A DNA stretch of 64,000 nt from Devosia enhydra (GTDB lineage Bacteria > Pseudomonadota > Alphaproteobacteria > Rhizobiales > Devosiaceae). The DNA lies in the NCBI RefSeq assembly GCF_900119845.1, contig NZ_FPKU01000001.1, positions 186,001 through 250,000 on the forward strand. Reading direction: 5' to 3'. A model generated the notes under the pieces. It was not told the DNA's origin and did no database searches. It worked only from the letters and a program-made list of their open reading frames with translations. Numbering within the stretch: the first letter of the stretch is position 1; each line of letters opens with the position of its first letter. A program made the translations under genes and the position numbers. Shown here one piece after another: positions 62,382 to 64,000 of this stretch.

Positions 62382-63698
62382 CTAGGCTCCGAACACGCGG
62401 GCAAAGATCGTGTCGACGGCCTTGAGATGATAGGCATCGTCGAACATTGCGTCGATCGCTTGCGGATTCAGTTTCTCAGCGATTTCCGCGTCGGCCTTCA
62501 AAAGGCACGCGAATTGCCCGGTCCGGTTGCCGCGCATCTGCCACACCTGCATGGCGTTGCGCTGCACCGCCGCATAGGCCTCCTCGCGGCTCATGCCGGC
62601 CTGCGTCAGCGCCAGAAGCACGCGCTGCGAGTTGTGGAGGCCGCCGAGCAGGTCGAGATTGCGCTGCATGTTCTCGGGATAAACGAGCAGCTTCTCGATG
62701 ACGCCGGCAAGCCGCGTCAGCGCGAAATCGAGCGTTACCGTCGCATCGGGCCCGATCATCCGCTCCACCGAGGAGTGCGAGATGTCCCGCTCGTGCCAGA
62801 GCGCCACATTCTCGAGCGCCGGGGTCACCATGCCGCGCACGAGCCGCGCCAGCCCGGTGAGATTTTCGGTCAGCACCGGATTGCGCTTGTGCGGCATGGC
62901 CGAGGAGCCCTTCTGGCCGGGCGAGAAATATTCCTCGGCCTCGAGCACCTCGGTGCGCTGCAGATGGCGGATTTCGGTCGCCAGCCGCTCGATCGAGGAG
63001 GCGATGACCCCGAGCGTCGCAAAGAACATCGCATGCCGGTCGCGCGGGATCACCTGCGTCGAAACCGGCTCCACCGTGAGCCCGAGCTTGTCGGCGACAT
63101 GGGCTTCCACGCGCGGATCGATATTGGCGAAGGTGCCGATGGCGCCCGAAATCGCGCAGGTGGCGATCTCGGCGCGGGCCGCTACCAGCCGCGCGCGGTT
63201 GCGGTCGAACTCGGCATAGGCCTGCGCCAGCTTCACCCCGAAGGTCGTCGGTTCGGCATGGATGCCGTGGCTGCGCCCGATTGTGATAGTGTGCCTGTGC
63301 TCCATCGCGCGCGTCTTGAGCGCGGCGAGCAACCGGTCGATATCGGCGATGAGGATGTCGGCGGCGCGGGCCAGCTGCACCGACAGGCAGGTGTCGAGCA
63401 CGTCCGACGAGGTCATGCCCTGATGCAGGAAGCGCGCCTCGGGCCCGACGATCTCGGCCACATGGGTCAGGAACGCGATGACGTCATGCTTGGTGGTGCG
63501 CTCGATCTCGTCGATCCGCTCGACGTCGAAGCTCGCACCGCCCGCCTTCTCCCAGATCGCCGCGGCGGCCGCCTTGGGCACCACGCCCAGATCGGCCAGC
63601 GCGTCGGTCGCATGTGCCTCGATCTCGAACCAGATGCGGAACCGCGTTTCGGGCGACCAGATGGCGGCCATTTCCGGCCGGGAATAGCGGGGGATCAT
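62382..63698 (-). CDS. purB: Adenylosuccinate lyase
   Basis: Cleaves SAICAR and adenylosuccinate (steps 8 and the last AMP step). The 438-residue product has TSSDVLDTCLSVQL, the flexible signature loop KGSSAMPHKRNPV with the catalytic Ser, and GRSHGIHAEPTTFG with the catalytic His. GGAAGG lies before ATG 63698. It starts 17 bases after the fosX stop. Confidence 0.97.
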   Translation of the reverse strand: MIPRYSRPEMAAIWSPETRFRIWFEIEAHATDALADLGVVPKAAAAAIWEKAGGASFDVERIDEIERTTKHDVIAFLTHVAEIVGPEARFLHQGMTSSDVLDTCLSVQLARAADILIADIDRLLAALKTRAMEHRHTITIGRSHGIHAEPTTFGVKLAQAYAEFDRNRARLVAARAEIATCAISGAIGTFANIDPRVEAHVADKLGLTVEPVSTQVIPRDRHAMFFATLGVIASSIERLATEIRHLQRTEVLEAEEYFSPGQKGSSAMPHKRNPVLTENLTGLARLVRGMVTPALENVALWHERDISHSSVERMIGPDATVTLDFALTRLAGVIEKLLVYPENMQRNLDLLGGLHNSQRVLLALTQAGMSREEAYAAVQRNAMQVWQMRGNRTGQFACLLKADAEIAEKLNPQAIDAMFDDAYHLKAVDTIFARVFGA

Positions 63699-63715
63699 CG
63701 CTCAGAAGCCTTCCG

Positions 63716-64000
63716 TCATGAAGCCGTGGCCGGCACGGGGCCGGCGGCGTAGCGCACCAGCCGCTCGTGCAGCGTGCCGGTATGGAGTTCGAAGAGGTGG
63801 TTGTCGGCATCGTGGAAATAGAGCGAACGGCCTTCCCCGTCCACCCTCGGCCGGCTTTCCTCGAGGTCGAGCCCGAGATCGGCGATGCGCTCCCGGTAAA
63901 GCTCGAGATCGTCTTCGGCAATGCGGAAGGCCACGTGGTTGTAGCTGCGCTGGGGCAGGGGCTCGCCCTTCATGATCGCGACCCAGATATCGTCCTCGCC
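63716..64000 (-). CDS. fosX: FosX-like fosfomycin resistance hydrolase, C-terminal part
   Basis: A Mn2+-dependent VOC-fold enzyme that in characterised FosX proteins hydrolyses the epoxide of fosfomycin. The open frame runs off the right edge, so 95 residues of the C-terminal half are visible. They show NHVAFRI (metal His), then SRPRVDGEGRSLYFHDADNH and LFELHTGTLHERLVRY with a metal Glu in FELH. The match to FosX is close, whereas FosA and FosB have different endings here. The N-terminal metal His lies outside the window. It is 17 bases upstream of purB on the same strand. Confidence 0.85.
   Translation of the reverse strand, partial: GEDDIWVAIMKGEPLPQRSYNHVAFRIAEDDLELYRERIADLGLDLEESRPRVDGEGRSLYFHDADNHLFELHTGTLHERLVRYAAGPVPATAS

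Noticed and set aside
1-64000. CRISPR arrays, rRNA genes, phage structural genes or secretion-system clusters.
   Set aside because: No regularly spaced direct repeats, rRNA segments or such gene sets were seen.

Overview
The window looks like a chromosome segment of a GC-rich alphaproteobacterium of the order Hyphomicrobiales, possibly near Devosia or Pelagibacterium; the genus is inference. Supporting signs are a BacA/SbmA peptide transporter, a zeta-type F1-ATPase inhibitor, split PurL/PurS/PurQ, a BolA and CGFS-glutaredoxin pair downstream of purL, and HolC and LptD/F/G in their usual proteobacterial company.

Bases 1-4881 are accessory and visibly less GC-rich than the rest. They hold a decayed IS3-family insertion sequence, a small unknown ORF translationally coupled to an H-NS-type nucleoid protein, a small gene overlapping a tyrosine integrase, and then tRNA-Gln(CTG), whose 3' end is the evident integration site. 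The island continues beyond the left edge.

Bases 5270-11279 carry a DUF2147 secreted protein and the fatty-acid block fabD-fabG-acpP-fabF, followed by mltG and gmk. Bases 11307-16414 form a thiamine locus: a TPP riboswitch drives thiB, a Sel1-repeat gene, thiP and thiQ on the minus strand, with thiamine pyrophosphokinase divergent. Bases 16397-23805 are the outer-membrane biogenesis operon lptF-lptG-lptD-surA-pdxA-rsmA. pepA, a small membrane protein and holC face away from it, and ndk follows.

Bases 27136-35131 are a mixed region. It has a tandem family of three unknown secreted proteins with one conserved Cys pair, an ABC-F ATPase, several palindromic repeat elements, a K+-channel-like protein with a C-terminal zinc ribbon, and a molybdopterin oxidoreductase. 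Bases 35368-50656 hold mostly single housekeeping and transport genes: a GST, a GT8 glycosyltransferase, icd, trmJ, rpsD, an outer-membrane beta-barrel, sbmA/bacA, ttcA, an inositol monophosphatase-like gene and three MFS exporters. One exporter has a 12-base homopolymer in its leader.

Bases 50749-64000 are the purine and iron-sulfur region, nearly all on the minus strand: fosX (cut by the right edge), purB, a GNAT, a hydrolase, a beta-propeller protein, then purC, purS, an acyltransferase, purQ, two Pr6Pr-like membrane proteins, purL, a secreted protein, bolA, three small unknown genes and grxD. The zeta inhibitor is divergent from purC. The purine operon is thus interleaved with membrane-protein genes.

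The best candidates for something undescribed are the three-gene secreted family (27136-28565), the small-protein string between bolA and grxD, the Sel1 gene inside the riboswitch-controlled thiamine operon, and the membrane genes nested among pur genes.
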